Shown here: positions 17,567-25,764 of the stretch, in pieces
Layout of the letters: every line of letters starts with the position of its first letter
How positions within the stretch are numbered: the first letter of the stretch is position 1
The notes under the pieces: generated by a model
Database searches by the model: none
Seen by the model: the letters and a program-made list of their open reading frames with translations, nothing else
What the model was told of the DNA's origin: nothing
Made by a program: the position numbers and the translations under genes
DNA from: Pirellulales bacterium
GTDB taxonomy: Bacteria; Planctomycetota; Planctomycetia; Pirellulales; JAICIG01
DNA: 51,038 nucleotides
NCBI GenBank assembly: GCA_035533075.1
Contig: DATLUO010000202.1
Span: forward strand, 1 to 51,038
Reading direction: 5' to 3'

Positions 17567-17618
17567 TAGTAAAGGATTCTTTACTAGCGAGTTGTGTTAG
17601 TCAAGGATCCTTTACTAA
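17567..17618 (-). promoter_or_regulatory. Paired palindromic operators upstream of the Fic gene
   Basis: TAGTAAAG-GATT-CTTTACTA (17567-17586) and TTAGTCAAGGATCCTTTACTAA (17597-17618, one mismatch between arms) lie 27-78 bp before the ATG. Their centres are 31 bp apart, about three helical turns, so two dimers could bind the same face. The Fic protein's winged helix is the obvious candidate binder. Confidence 0.75.
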
Positions 17619-17865
17619 GCCGGGTATCGAGAGCGACGTGCTTTTCTCCACGGCGTTTCAGGCTACCATGAGGGTTGGCCCGAATTGCGGGACGGAACGC
17701 GTGGAGGAATTAGTCGCCCATCGAGTGCCGGGGAGTTGTTCTCTGAAATGACCGATCTTCCGAACCAACGTAAACGGGGGCGGCGGCAACTGGCCGCCTT
17801 TGCCGTGCCGCAGAAGTGCCGGAGGCCTTCTTCGAACACCTTTCCGTCGGGCGCCTTTACCCGAC

Positions 17866-17982
17866 ATGCCGCTGTTTCTCGATCCTGGCCATTACGTCGA
17901 CACGCCGTTGGAAATGACCTACGCCGCGGCGTTCGCCGGCATGCCGCAATTCTGGCGCGACGTGCTCGAAAAAAACGCTTAG
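17866..17982 (+). CDS. Possible 38-residue ORF next to rnpB
   Basis: MPLFLDPGHYVDTPLEMTYA and onward shows good third-position GC bias and a protein-like composition, ending in TAG at the edge of rnpB. No ribosome binding site and no recognised family. It could be chance or a relic of a longer gene. The rest of 17619-17865 shows nothing convincing. Confidence 0.25.
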   Translation: MPLFLDPGHYVDTPLEMTYAAAFAGMPQFWRDVLEKNA

Positions 17983-18386
17983 AGCGGACCTGTAAGCCGG
18001 GTTCTGTCTCCCCGTGCGGCAAGAACCGCGCGGGGCGATGGCCATTTCTCTAGGAGGCCGATTGCTCGGCCCCTCCAGCAACCTACCCGGAAGTCGATGG
18101 CGGGCCGGAACCAGCCCGCACGCCGGCGGCTTGCACCGCCGGCGTTGCTTCCTGTTTGGTCTTGCTCCGGGTGGGGTTTGCCTAGCCAGGCTGGTCGCCC
18201 AGCCTGCTGGTGAGCTCTTACCTCGCCGTTTCACCCTTGCCGCGCGGAAATCTCCACGAGGCGGTTTGCTTTCTGTTGCACTTTCCCTGGCCTTGCGGCC
18301 GGTGGGCGTTACCCACCGCCCTGTCCTGCGGAGCCCGGACTTTCCTCCCGCCGAGAATCTCGGCCGGCGGCCATCCGGTCCGCTCT
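17981..18386 (-). ncRNA. rnpB: RNase P RNA, bacterial class A
   Basis: A 406-nt minus-strand RNA. The P1 helix is perfect: the 5' end AGAGCGGACC pairs with the 3' end GGTCCGCTCT (17981-17990 against 18377-18386). The P4 5' strand GAGGAAAGTCCGGGC, the J-region GGTAACGCC, AGGGTGAAACGGCGAGGTAAG and the 3' strand ACAGAACCCGGCTTACAGG are all present. Class A rather than B is indicated by these blocks and the length. It processes tRNA 5' ends with RnpA, which is not in the window. Confidence 0.97.
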
Positions 18387-18398
18387 AAGCAGCACTGC

Positions 18399-18404
18399 AT
18401 TCTA
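18399..18404 (-). promoter_or_regulatory. -10 element of rnpB
   Basis: TAGAAT on the minus strand lies 12 bp before the P1 5' end at 18386. The -35 region is not distinct. Confidence 0.45.
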
Positions 18405-18523
18405 CGGCACACGGGCAAAAGAGAAATGCAGGCGCGCCAGGCGGGCCGGACGGATTCATGGGCAGACGCAATGCCTGCCGATCATGTTCCAGGAGGCGCG
18501 CTCTTCTTCTGAACCGCTCACTC

Positions 18524-18697
18524 ATGATTGCCGCCGACTCGACCGACCCGCTCGCCGAGCTTGAACGTCGCCAAGATGAAGCCTTGCAGCAGCTTGACGA
18601 TCTTGATCGCCGCGTAGAACAGGCCCTGCGCGAGTTTATCGCGCTGGCCAAAACGACGGCCGAGCGGTTCGGCCGCCCGCAAAAAACCGCCGCCTAG
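18524..18697 (+). CDS. Small helical protein, unknown function
   Basis: A 57-residue acidic/basic helix-rich protein: AELERRQDEALQQLDDLDRR with heptad-like hydrophobics, ending in a basic tail. It looks like a single coiled-coil hairpin. The in-frame ATG at 18458 would add a Cys/Arg-rich non-protein-like piece, so 18524 is preferred. No clear Shine-Dalgarno sequence. Similar small proteins occur widely in planctomycetes, but this one is not assigned. Confidence 0.55.
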   Translation: MIAADSTDPLAELERRQDEALQQLDDLDRRVEQALREFIALAKTTAERFGRPQKTAA

Positions 18698-18804
18698 TGC
18701 TCTGTCATGGGTCGATTAGGCCGTCCCCTCGTGCTTTGGGGGCCTTGAAATCCAAGCGCCCTGGGGGCTCCGGCCGGTGCCGCGACAGATAATTTTGTTC
18801 AGTA

Positions 18805-18832
18805 TTGCGGCGAACGAGCGATCTGCTAGGAT
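18805..18832 (+). promoter_or_regulatory. Promoter of the candidate structured RNA
   Basis: TTGCGG (18805-18810), a 16-bp spacer and TAGGAT (18827-18832), placing the start near 18839. Both boxes match the sigma-70 consensus at 4 of 6. Confidence 0.4.
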
Positions 18833-18838
18833 TCCGGT

Positions 18839-19159
18839 AGCGATGTGATTTGTATTGGCGGATCGCGCCGGACTCTCCGGCGCGGTTGCCCGGCTAGACA
18901 GATCCTCACAGCACGGGGAAAATGGCGTAACCGGGGCTCCGGTGTGCCCAATACGGACTAGCCGACCGAGTTGCATCGCGGTCACGACGAGTGTCTTGAG
19001 ACGACTCCTTTCGGACCTTCAACAACAGGGAGGCATAAATGCAAGATCCACCTGGTTTGTTGGCATGAGGAAACGGGCGAGCCCGCTGGTTTCCTCACGC
19101 GATATCTTCACTATTCCGGACACTCCTCCCCGCCGAGCCCGGCGAGAGGGGTTTTTTTT
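18839..19159 (+). ncRNA. Candidate structured RNA of about 320 nt
   Basis: A gene-free stretch with a promoter at one end and a terminator at the other. Visible pairings: a long-range helix GTATTGG (18852-18858) with CCAATAC (18948-18954) enclosing GCGCCGGA-ctc-TCCGGCGC (18865-18883) and ACCGG-ggct-CCGGT; then GAGT-GTC-ttga-GAC-ACTC near 18990; then GAGGAAAC/GTTTCCTC (19067-19074 with 19089-19096) around CGGGC/GCCCG. GGGAGG (19028-19033) precedes a 9-codon ORF (19039-19068) and can pair with CCTCCC in the terminator stem. It does not match tmRNA, SRP RNA or a riboswitch class that I recognise. Confidence 0.45.
19128..19159 (+). terminator. Rho-independent terminator
   Basis: CCCCGCCG, loop AGCC, CGGC, a GAGA bulge and GGGG, followed by eight T residues (19152-19159). 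The only upstream plus-strand candidate is the structured RNA at 18839. Confidence 0.65.
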
Positions 19160-19244
19160 GCGCCGCGACGAGAAGGCGTTAGGCTTTGGGCGTTAGTAAG
19201 ACCTATGGCATCGTGCTGGAAGTTATTCAGTCCTCGCCCGTGAA

Positions 19245-22200
19245 TCACGCCGCCCGACGGCCGGAGGGCGCGACGCGTGGCAGCGTTTGGCCCGGCTCCG
19301 TCGACCAGATGTTCTGGTGCTGCTCGTGCCGGTTGTCGCGAAAGACATCGTAGGCCGGCTCGATGCGTCCTTCCGTCAGAAGGCGGTGCTCGCGGGTGAC
19401 CTGCGCATCGAGCCGCGCCACGCGGCCGAGCGTGGCGGCCACCGCTTGCGGCACGATGTGCGGCAAACGATCGAGATCGCGATAGGCGTCCAGCAGAATG
19501 CCGATGCTCTCGCACAAGCGGCCGCTAGGCATGCCGGGATATGCTTCGTCGAGATACCGGGCCACGTGCCAGGCGTATTCGATGTCGCTGCTGACGTGCC
19601 GGCAATACGACTTGCGGTGCTGCAGGGCCGCGAACAGCAAATTCTCGGCCTCGCTGAAATCGGCGTTCTCCAGCGCGTAGCGAACGCCCGCGGCGGTTCG
19701 GTGCAGGTTCCAGGCCCGCAAGTCTTCGATCTCTGCTTGAGGGCTGCACGTCGTTTGGCCCGCCGGATAGTTCCAAAACACACCCAGCGTCTGGCCGATG
19801 GCCTTCGATTTGATGAACGGCAGCACACGATTCTTGAACTCGGTGTCGCCGGCCGCGCCGAAGCTGGCATCGTAGTAACCGAGCCGGTCGTGAATCGTGC
19901 GGCGGTACATTGCGCCCACATACGACAGGTAACAGGTTTCCAGGTAGACCAGCCGCTGTGCATAACCGCTGCGATCGTAGGTCATGAGGTCGCTCACCCA
20001 GTGGCCGCGCTCGTTGACGCGCATCACCAGGCTGTTGGACTGCACCCAATCGACCTGGCGGTTGGCGTCGAGCTCGTCGGCGAGCACTTGCAGGGCGTTG
20101 GGCAGCATCGCTTCGTCGACGCCCAAGAAGCTGAGATACTGCCCGTGCGACAGGCCGATGCCGCGGTTCCAGGCCGCTTGAATCGTCTCGCGGTGTCTCG
20201 ACCGCGCGTAAACGGCCGGCGTGCCCGTGCGGTCGGCCCACTGGCGGAAGACGCGATATTCGTCTTCGGGCGAGCCACTGTCGATGAGCACGACTTCCGC
20301 CTGACGTGTCCGCAGCAGCGTTTGCAGCGACAGCGTGTCAAGGAACAGCGGCAAGTTCGCGGCCGCTTTGTAGAGCGAGACGATGACCGTAGCCCGATAG
20401 GTGCGCGGCCCGCGCCGGTCGTCGATCAATTCATATTCCGCGCCGGCCGGGCGACGATGATCGCGGGCCGCGCGATCGAGCAGTTCGCGGCAGCGGTGTT
20501 GGCCGTCGGGCTGGCCGTCGTACATGGCGGCGGCCACTTCCGCTTCGCGGTGAAAGCCGTGTTCGCCAAGCGTTTGCATGACCGTGGGCAGATCGCCGTG
20601 CTGGTCTGTGCCGGTAAGCCGCATCGCGCGCAGGCGGTAGGTGGCGGCCACCAGGCCGTTGCCGCGCAGCGACTCGATGCGCGCCAACTCGCGCCACAGC
20701 CGCGCCCGGTCGATTCGCAAATCGACGACAAGCTGGCCGCACTGCCGCCACTTCTCTGAAAGCTCGGCAGTCGTGCGCTCCGGCATCCAAGCGACGGCAT
20801 GATAGCGGGCCGCGACGGCCCTGCCCCGCATCTCCAGCTCGCGCGCGGGCGGCGCGCGTCGTTGCGTCAGTCGCTTGCCCACGGCAGGCTTGCAAGCGGC
20901 GGCCAAACGGCGGGGATGAAGGCTGCGAACACCCGCGCGGAACTGCTGGCTGGTGTGCTTGCGTACCAGCCGGCGGACCGATTCCTTCAGGCCGGTTATG
21001 CCCGTTGGCGTGCGGCCGGCGTGCTCGATCATCCGCTGATACCAGCCGGACGCCTCGCGCCGCACGTCTTGGCTAAACGACGGCGGGCTGCCGTAAATCT
21101 CGGCCAGCGACGGACCGCGCGCCGAGGGCGACGCAACCGCCAGAGACTCCACGAGGCGCCCGCGGTAACGATCGTAATCGGCCAACACGCTTTCCAGCTG
21201 CGGCAGGCTTGCCAGCGGCCGGTCCATGTCGAGCTTGATATACGGGACGCCGGGGAAGTATTCGTCGAGAAAGCGGCACACGCCTGCGCCGTTGCCGATG
21301 GCCGTGGGGCAGCCGGAGAACAGCGACTCGACGGCCACGAGGTTGAAGGTGTCGTAACGCGAGGGGAGCACCGTGATGCTGCGGGCGGCAAACCGCTGAC
21401 GCAACTCGTCGGGCGTCGCCGCGGGACACAGCTCGATCGCCTTGTCGCCCGGCCGACGGCGCAAATAGTCGTTCAGATGCTGCTCGGAGCTGGTGCCAAA
21501 AAGGTCGTTGCTCGGCGGCCCGATGATCCGCGCGCGGGCGTAGAGCGCCGGCGGCAGCCACCAGCACAGTTCCGCAAACACATCGGGCCCTTTGCGCTTT
21601 TCCGTGCGGCCCACGAAGTTCAGATCGGGCGGGTCGGCTGATTCGGCGGAACGTACTGGCAGGTAGGGACCGAGAAACCGCAACGGGCAAAGATAGTGCG
21701 AGGCGAGCGCGAATCGTGCTCGCCACTCGTCGAGATAATCGGCACTCAAGCCATAGCGGATGTCGGCCGCCTGGTACTGCATCTCTTCTTGCCGGACGGC
21801 TTCCTGCGGCAATGCGCCGTCGCTGCCCCAGTTCATGCTGATCGTCGTCGAAATCACGCCGTGCATCGAAAGCGCGACGCGCTTCACATCGGCGCCGTGG
21901 TGTGCCAAGGCGGCGGGCAGGAAATAACCAAGCTGCTTGTAGTCGGGCAAATCGACGACGTCGAACGACCGGCCGCGCACCGAATAGGCGATGTTGCTCG
22001 CGAGCAGGAAGGCGGGCAGGCACCAGCGAGGCGGCACGAGGTCGCAGTAATCGGTCCATTGCCGCTCGACGTAATGCGGCTCGCAGCGGATGGCCCGCGC
22101 ATTCGCAGGGCGTGGCGAATCGACGGCCTCATTGACGATCGGATAAGAGAATTCGATTTGGGGATTTTTTTCGATGACGGCGCGATAGAACGTCTGCCCG

Positions 22201-22247
22201 CCGCCGACGGTGCGGAAAAGATCGAAATCCGCAATCAGAACGTGCAT
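19245..22247 (-). CDS. Two-domain glycosyltransferase (GT4 then GT2)
   Basis: A 1000-residue protein. Residues 1 to about 430 form a GT-B (GT4-like) enzyme: MHVLIADFDLFRTVGGGQTF, LNFVGRTEKRKGPDVFAEL and ITVLPSRYDTFNLVAVESLF, the last holding the donor-binding glutamates. A roughly 200-residue Arg-rich linker follows. The region from about 635 is a GT-A (GT2) domain: ATVIVSLYKAAANLPLFLDT, EVVLIDSGSPEDE, QAAWNRGIGLSHGQYLSFLG and an Asp in FLGVDE. A helical C-terminal tail closes it. It may add two sugars in sequence to a surface glycan. The start has GGAGG upstream. It is preceded on the same strand by a PQQ-propeller gene 184 bp away. Confidence 0.85.
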   Translation of the reverse strand: MHVLIADFDLFRTVGGGQTFYRAVIEKNPQIEFSYPIVNEAVDSPRPANARAIRCEPHYVERQWTDYCDLVPPRWCLPAFLLASNIAYSVRGRSFDVVDLPDYKQLGYFLPAALAHHGADVKRVALSMHGVISTTISMNWGSDGALPQEAVRQEEMQYQAADIRYGLSADYLDEWRARFALASHYLCPLRFLGPYLPVRSAESADPPDLNFVGRTEKRKGPDVFAELCWWLPPALYARARIIGPPSNDLFGTSSEQHLNDYLRRRPGDKAIELCPAATPDELRQRFAARSITVLPSRYDTFNLVAVESLFSGCPTAIGNGAGVCRFLDEYFPGVPYIKLDMDRPLASLPQLESVLADYDRYRGRLVESLAVASPSARGPSLAEIYGSPPSFSQDVRREASGWYQRMIEHAGRTPTGITGLKESVRRLVRKHTSQQFRAGVRSLHPRRLAAACKPAVGKRLTQRRAPPARELEMRGRAVAARYHAVAWMPERTTAELSEKWRQCGQLVVDLRIDRARLWRELARIESLRGNGLVAATYRLRAMRLTGTDQHGDLPTVMQTLGEHGFHREAEVAAAMYDGQPDGQHRCRELLDRAARDHRRPAGAEYELIDDRRGPRTYRATVIVSLYKAAANLPLFLDTLSLQTLLRTRQAEVVLIDSGSPEDEYRVFRQWADRTGTPAVYARSRHRETIQAAWNRGIGLSHGQYLSFLGVDEAMLPNALQVLADELDANRQVDWVQSNSLVMRVNERGHWVSDLMTYDRSGYAQRLVYLETCYLSYVGAMYRRTIHDRLGYYDASFGAAGDTEFKNRVLPFIKSKAIGQTLGVFWNYPAGQTTCSPQAEIEDLRAWNLHRTAAGVRYALENADFSEAENLLFAALQHRKSYCRHVSSDIEYAWHVARYLDEAYPGMPSGRLCESIGILLDAYRDLDRLPHIVPQAVAATLGRVARLDAQVTREHRLLTEGRIEPAYDVFRDNRHEQHQNIWSTEPGQTLPRVAPSGRRAA

Positions 22248-22431
22248 CTCGCCTCCGTGAAAAGCCCCTGCGCAGCAACGACATTCCGTGTCGCTCTGCT
22301 AGCTTCGACATCGGCGGCGGCCGGCGTACAATCGCGGTGCCCGCCGTGGCACGCCCGGAAAAAGACAAATTCACGGCATGACGCGCACCAGCCGACCTCG
22401 GCGACGATCGCAGGGAGTTGCGCCCAGTCAT

Positions 22432-23775
22432 TTATGGTTTGATCCGTGCGCCTGCAGTGACCGTGGTGAACCGCACGCGGTCCGCATCGGCACGCGCCGG
22501 CGCGGCATCTTTGACGTCGAACGCCCAAAGCATGTCTCGGTCGCGAATGTAAAGCCGGCCGTTCGCGACAACGGGGTATGCCCAGGCCTTGCCCATCGAC
22601 TTGGGAGTCTGGGGTTGGTTGGGCGGCGTGAACCGCCCCTTCTCGCGATACGATTCGGGAGAGGCTTCGACCAACGCGACCTCACCGTTCTCGCCGTGAA
22701 GATAGAGACGGCCGTCGGCATAACAGAGCGACGCCGCACCCAGGGCGCGCTCTTGCCACTTTATTTTGCCCGTGGCGAACTCGATGCAGACCATCGCCTG
22801 AGCGGTCGTGCCGTACAGATAATCTCCAAGCTTGACCACGCCGCCGATGGCGGTGGGCAGCTTCGGCGCAAAGTACAACTCTTCGGGCTCGAAGGCGTCG
22901 TCGCTCGTTTTCGTCAGTTTCACGGTCCCGCCGCCGGTGCCCGCCGATGCGACGTAGACCTCGCCGCCGGCCACAACCGGGGTGGGAATGTTGGCATTGA
23001 AGGGACTGATCGGCTTGGCGTATCGCCAAAGGAGCTTGCCATTCCGGGCGTCGACGCCGACGAGGCCTTTTTGCAAGAGTTGCACGTATTGCCTCACTCC
23101 GCCGGCTTCGAGCACGACGGCCGATGAATAGGCTGCCTCGTCGGCCTCTGACAACGCCGCCTTCCAGATCACCTTGCCGGTCGTTTTGTCGAGAGCCACC
23201 ATCGTCGCCTCGCTTCCGCCCGGCGTGCAGATCAGCCGTTCGCCGTCGATCAAGGGAGACTCCGCGTAGGCCCAGTTGCCCGGCTTGCCGGAGAACTCGT
23301 CGCGGATGTTCATCTGCCAGCGGACCTTGCCCGTCGCGGCTTCCAGGCAGGCCAGGTCGCCGTCGGAGCCAAGTGCGAAGAGCCACGCACCCTCGACGGT
23401 CGGCGTCGATCTCGCCGCGGGATAACTTGGTTTTTGGTCCGGCTTGCCGACTTTGCCCAGACGGGTCGCCCAGACGACTTTGCCGTCGTTGGCGTCGAGC
23501 GCTTTGACCGACTCGTCGTCGAGTCCCATGTTGGCGATCACATAGATTCGCCCGTGGCTGACGGAAGGCGTCGAATAGCCGTCGCCCAGGTCGTCGATTT
23601 GCCAGAGGAGCTTCGGGCCGTCTTGGGGCCACTCCTTGACGAGACCCCTCTCTTGCGAAACGCCGTCTCGATTTGGCCCTCGCCACTGCGGCCAATCGTC
23701 GGCACGGACCGCCACGCCACTGAGCGTCAGCAACGCCGCGGCCACAAGTCGCTTTGCTAAGATCGTGTTCGTCAT
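22432..23775 (-). CDS. Secreted PQQ-type beta-propeller protein
   Basis: A 447-residue exported protein. The signal peptide is about residues 1-25 (LVAAALLTLSGVAVRADD), followed by the planctomycete signature DWPQWRGPNRDGVSQERG. Repeated PQQ blades end in patterns such as DANDGKVVWATRL, EAATGKVRWQMNI, DKTTGKVIWKAAL and EFATGKIKWQERA. This is the BamB/quinoprotein-like eight-bladed propeller fold. No dehydrogenase active-site residues were recognised, so it may be a structural or binding protein, not an enzyme. Planctomycetes carry dozens of such genes. 22248-22431 before the next gene holds nothing obvious. Confidence 0.85.
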   Translation of the reverse strand: MTNTILAKRLVAAALLTLSGVAVRADDWPQWRGPNRDGVSQERGLVKEWPQDGPKLLWQIDDLGDGYSTPSVSHGRIYVIANMGLDDESVKALDANDGKVVWATRLGKVGKPDQKPSYPAARSTPTVEGAWLFALGSDGDLACLEAATGKVRWQMNIRDEFSGKPGNWAYAESPLIDGERLICTPGGSEATMVALDKTTGKVIWKAALSEADEAAYSSAVVLEAGGVRQYVQLLQKGLVGVDARNGKLLWRYAKPISPFNANIPTPVVAGGEVYVASAGTGGGTVKLTKTSDDAFEPEELYFAPKLPTAIGGVVKLGDYLYGTTAQAMVCIEFATGKIKWQERALGAASLCYADGRLYLHGENGEVALVEASPESYREKGRFTPPNQPQTPKSMGKAWAYPVVANGRLYIRDRDMLWAFDVKDAAPARADADRVRFTTVTAGARIKP

Positions 23776-23912
23776 GGTTTCTCGATGCTTCGCTGGCTGG
23801 ACCGTTCAAACAACGCCCGCAACTCCACATGAGAGCTTATTGCAACGCGGGCGGCAATGGTGCGGTTGATCGCTCTGCCGCGATATCGGCGCGATGCACC
23901 GGGCGGGCTCGC

Positions 23913-24145
23913 TATACTTCACGCGGCCAAGAATGAGACCTTTTGCCGCGAGGGAGAGGGTGGCTGGGGCAGAGCTTGGCCAGATAGCGGCTGGTGCCGT
24001 TCAAGAGCGTGGCGGCCAAGCGATGCCCCGGTGCGTCGAACCGGGGCACCGCCTGGCCGCCGAGATGAACTAAGTGTCAGCCTCAACTTGGCCAGGCTCT
24101 GCCCCAGCCACCGCCAACGTCTCATTCCCGGCCGCGCGAAGTATA
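23913..24145. mobile_element. 233-bp MITE-like inverted-repeat element
   Basis: 16-bp terminal inverted repeats, TATACTTCACGCGGCC and GGCCGCGCGAAGTATA, match at 15 of 16 positions. Inner arms also pair: AATGAGAC with GTCTCATT (23932-23939 with 24119-24126), and GGTGGCTGGGGCAGAGCTTGGCC with its near complement at 24089-24112. No ORF is contained. It ends 8 bp from the stop of the C25 peptidase gene and may also act as its terminator. A single-ended relic lies at 39523-39552. A clear target duplication was not found. Confidence 0.7.
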
Positions 24146-24152
24146 AAAGCGG

Positions 24153-25727
24153 CTACTCGATGTGAATGTCCGCGGCGCCCACGGCAAAGCCGCCGCGGCC
24201 CTGCACGAAGACGCGCACGTGACAATCGCCGCCGGCTTGTTCGGGCAGGTCGAGCCGGGCCCGGAACTTGCCGTTGGCCACCGTCGTGCGCACCGACACC
24301 AGACGATTGTCGTTGGCCGCCGCGTAGGTCCGCCGATATTCGTCGTCCGATTGCGGCGAGGCCGTGTAACTCTCTCGCAGCAACGGCCGGAAGGTCAGCC
24401 GGTCGCGGCGGACCGTCAACTCCACCGTCGCCGGGCCGTCGATCGCGCACGTACCCGAAATGGAAATCGCTTCGCCGGGCCGCGCCGACCGCGGCGCGAC
24501 GACCTGCAGCTCGCCGGGGTGCGTCAGTTTCAGCAGCGGATCGCCCAGCAGATTGAAAAGCTGGATGTGTTCCAGCCGTTCGTCGGCCAGATCGCTGCCG
24601 GCCGGGCTGAGCAGCGAGGCCAGCGCATCGAGCCGCTTGCTGCGCTCGTCGGTGCGGGGCGCCAACGCCATGTTCCGCTTGGCGTGCAGCAGTAGCTCCC
24701 CCAGGGTCGGCCGCCGGGAAACGAAGCATTCCTTGAGCAGCTCGATGCCGAGCACGCTCATGGCATAAGGCATGGTGACGCGCGAGCCGCCGATGACCGC
24801 CACGGGACCGCGCTCTCGGCGGAGCAGCTCCTCGGCCAGGCAGTCGCCACGCGCGTCGTAAGCGGCCGTGTAGCAGGCCAAAAACAAGGCGATCGCCGCG
24901 CCGCGGCCGGCCTGCAAACGGTCGAGGTCATCGGATTCCAGGATCGGATGCTCGCCGCCGGGCACCTGCACGCGGTCGAGCTCGCGGGGCTGGCCGTGAC
25001 CCATGTAGACCCAAAACAGGCAGCCTTCGTCGAGCCGGCGAAGGGCCGTTTCGCCGAACAGGGAAGGCGGCGGACAGTAGGGACTGCGCCAGCTTGCGTG
25101 CGTGAACGTGGTGCGGTAGGCGGCGGGAATGCCGTCGGTAATGAACGACTTGGCGGCGGTCTCGATCGCCGTATCGAGCAGAGTTCCGAAGCCGCCCAGA
25201 CCGGCCACCAGATTGATCTGCCGCCGCCACTGGTCGCCGGCCTGCGAGGCATCGGCCGCGATCTGGCCCTCGTAAGACAGAATCTTTCGCACCATGGCCG
25301 TGATCTGGCTCGGCGAACGGGCGCTCAACCGGCCGATGGCCACCTCGGGAACGTCGTCGTCGTCGAGATCGGCGTACCAATTGTCGGTCGCGATATCGGG
25401 TTCCGATCCCCAATGCACGTTGACTTTGGCGGGCACGTAATGCGTCGGGACGGAAAAAAACCTCGCATTCGACGGGGCCTTCGTCGGCAGATCGGCCTCG
25501 CCCACCAGCATGATGAACCGCAATTGCCCGTCTTTGGCGGCCTGGCGGATTTCTTGTCGAATCTGCTCGGCGCTGGCGACGCCATCGACCAAGGCGATGC
25601 GATGCCCTTGTGCTTTGCGGTAGTCGGTCCAGGGCCGAATCGCCGCACGCAGCACGGGCGGACAGACCACCACCGTGTCGACTTGCGCAGGGGCCAAAAG
25701 CGAAAGGAGCAACCACGAGAAAGGCAT
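24153..25727 (-). CDS. Gingipain-type cysteine peptidase (family C25-like)
   Basis: A 524-residue secreted protein. A short signal (MPFSWLLLSLLAPAQ) leads into the caspase-like fold: VVVCPPVLRAAI, LRFIMLVGEADLP and VPEVAIGRLSARS are family blocks. The probable catalytic dyad is His244 (YMGHGQPREL) and Cys285 (LFLACYTAAYD). An Ig-like beta domain forms the last roughly 110 residues. Gingipains cleave after Arg or Lys; the specificity here is not readable. No C-terminal secretion signal of the Porphyromonas type was recognised. It starts 37 bp after the mono-haem gene of the nitric-oxide cluster, so cotranscription is possible. Confidence 0.82.
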   Translation of the reverse strand: MPFSWLLLSLLAPAQVDTVVVCPPVLRAAIRPWTDYRKAQGHRIALVDGVASAEQIRQEIRQAAKDGQLRFIMLVGEADLPTKAPSNARFFSVPTHYVPAKVNVHWGSEPDIATDNWYADLDDDDVPEVAIGRLSARSPSQITAMVRKILSYEGQIAADASQAGDQWRRQINLVAGLGGFGTLLDTAIETAAKSFITDGIPAAYRTTFTHASWRSPYCPPPSLFGETALRRLDEGCLFWVYMGHGQPRELDRVQVPGGEHPILESDDLDRLQAGRGAAIALFLACYTAAYDARGDCLAEELLRRERGPVAVIGGSRVTMPYAMSVLGIELLKECFVSRRPTLGELLLHAKRNMALAPRTDERSKRLDALASLLSPAGSDLADERLEHIQLFNLLGDPLLKLTHPGELQVVAPRSARPGEAISISGTCAIDGPATVELTVRRDRLTFRPLLRESYTASPQSDDEYRRTYAAANDNRLVSVRTTVANGKFRARLDLPEQAGGDCHVRVFVQGRGGFAVGAADIHIE

Positions 25728-25764
25728 GCTGAACTTTACCGCTGTAGCGGTTCGCCGGGCAAGC

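Noticed and set aside
19039-19068. 9-codon ORF after GGGAGG as a real leader peptide
   Set aside because: No regulated downstream gene on the plus strand; kept only as part of the RNA finding.
18839-19159. tmRNA or SRP RNA identity for the structured transcript
   Set aside because: No tRNA-like ends, no CCA-type 3' acceptor, no resume-codon tag of the usual kind and no SRP Alu/tetraloop signature.
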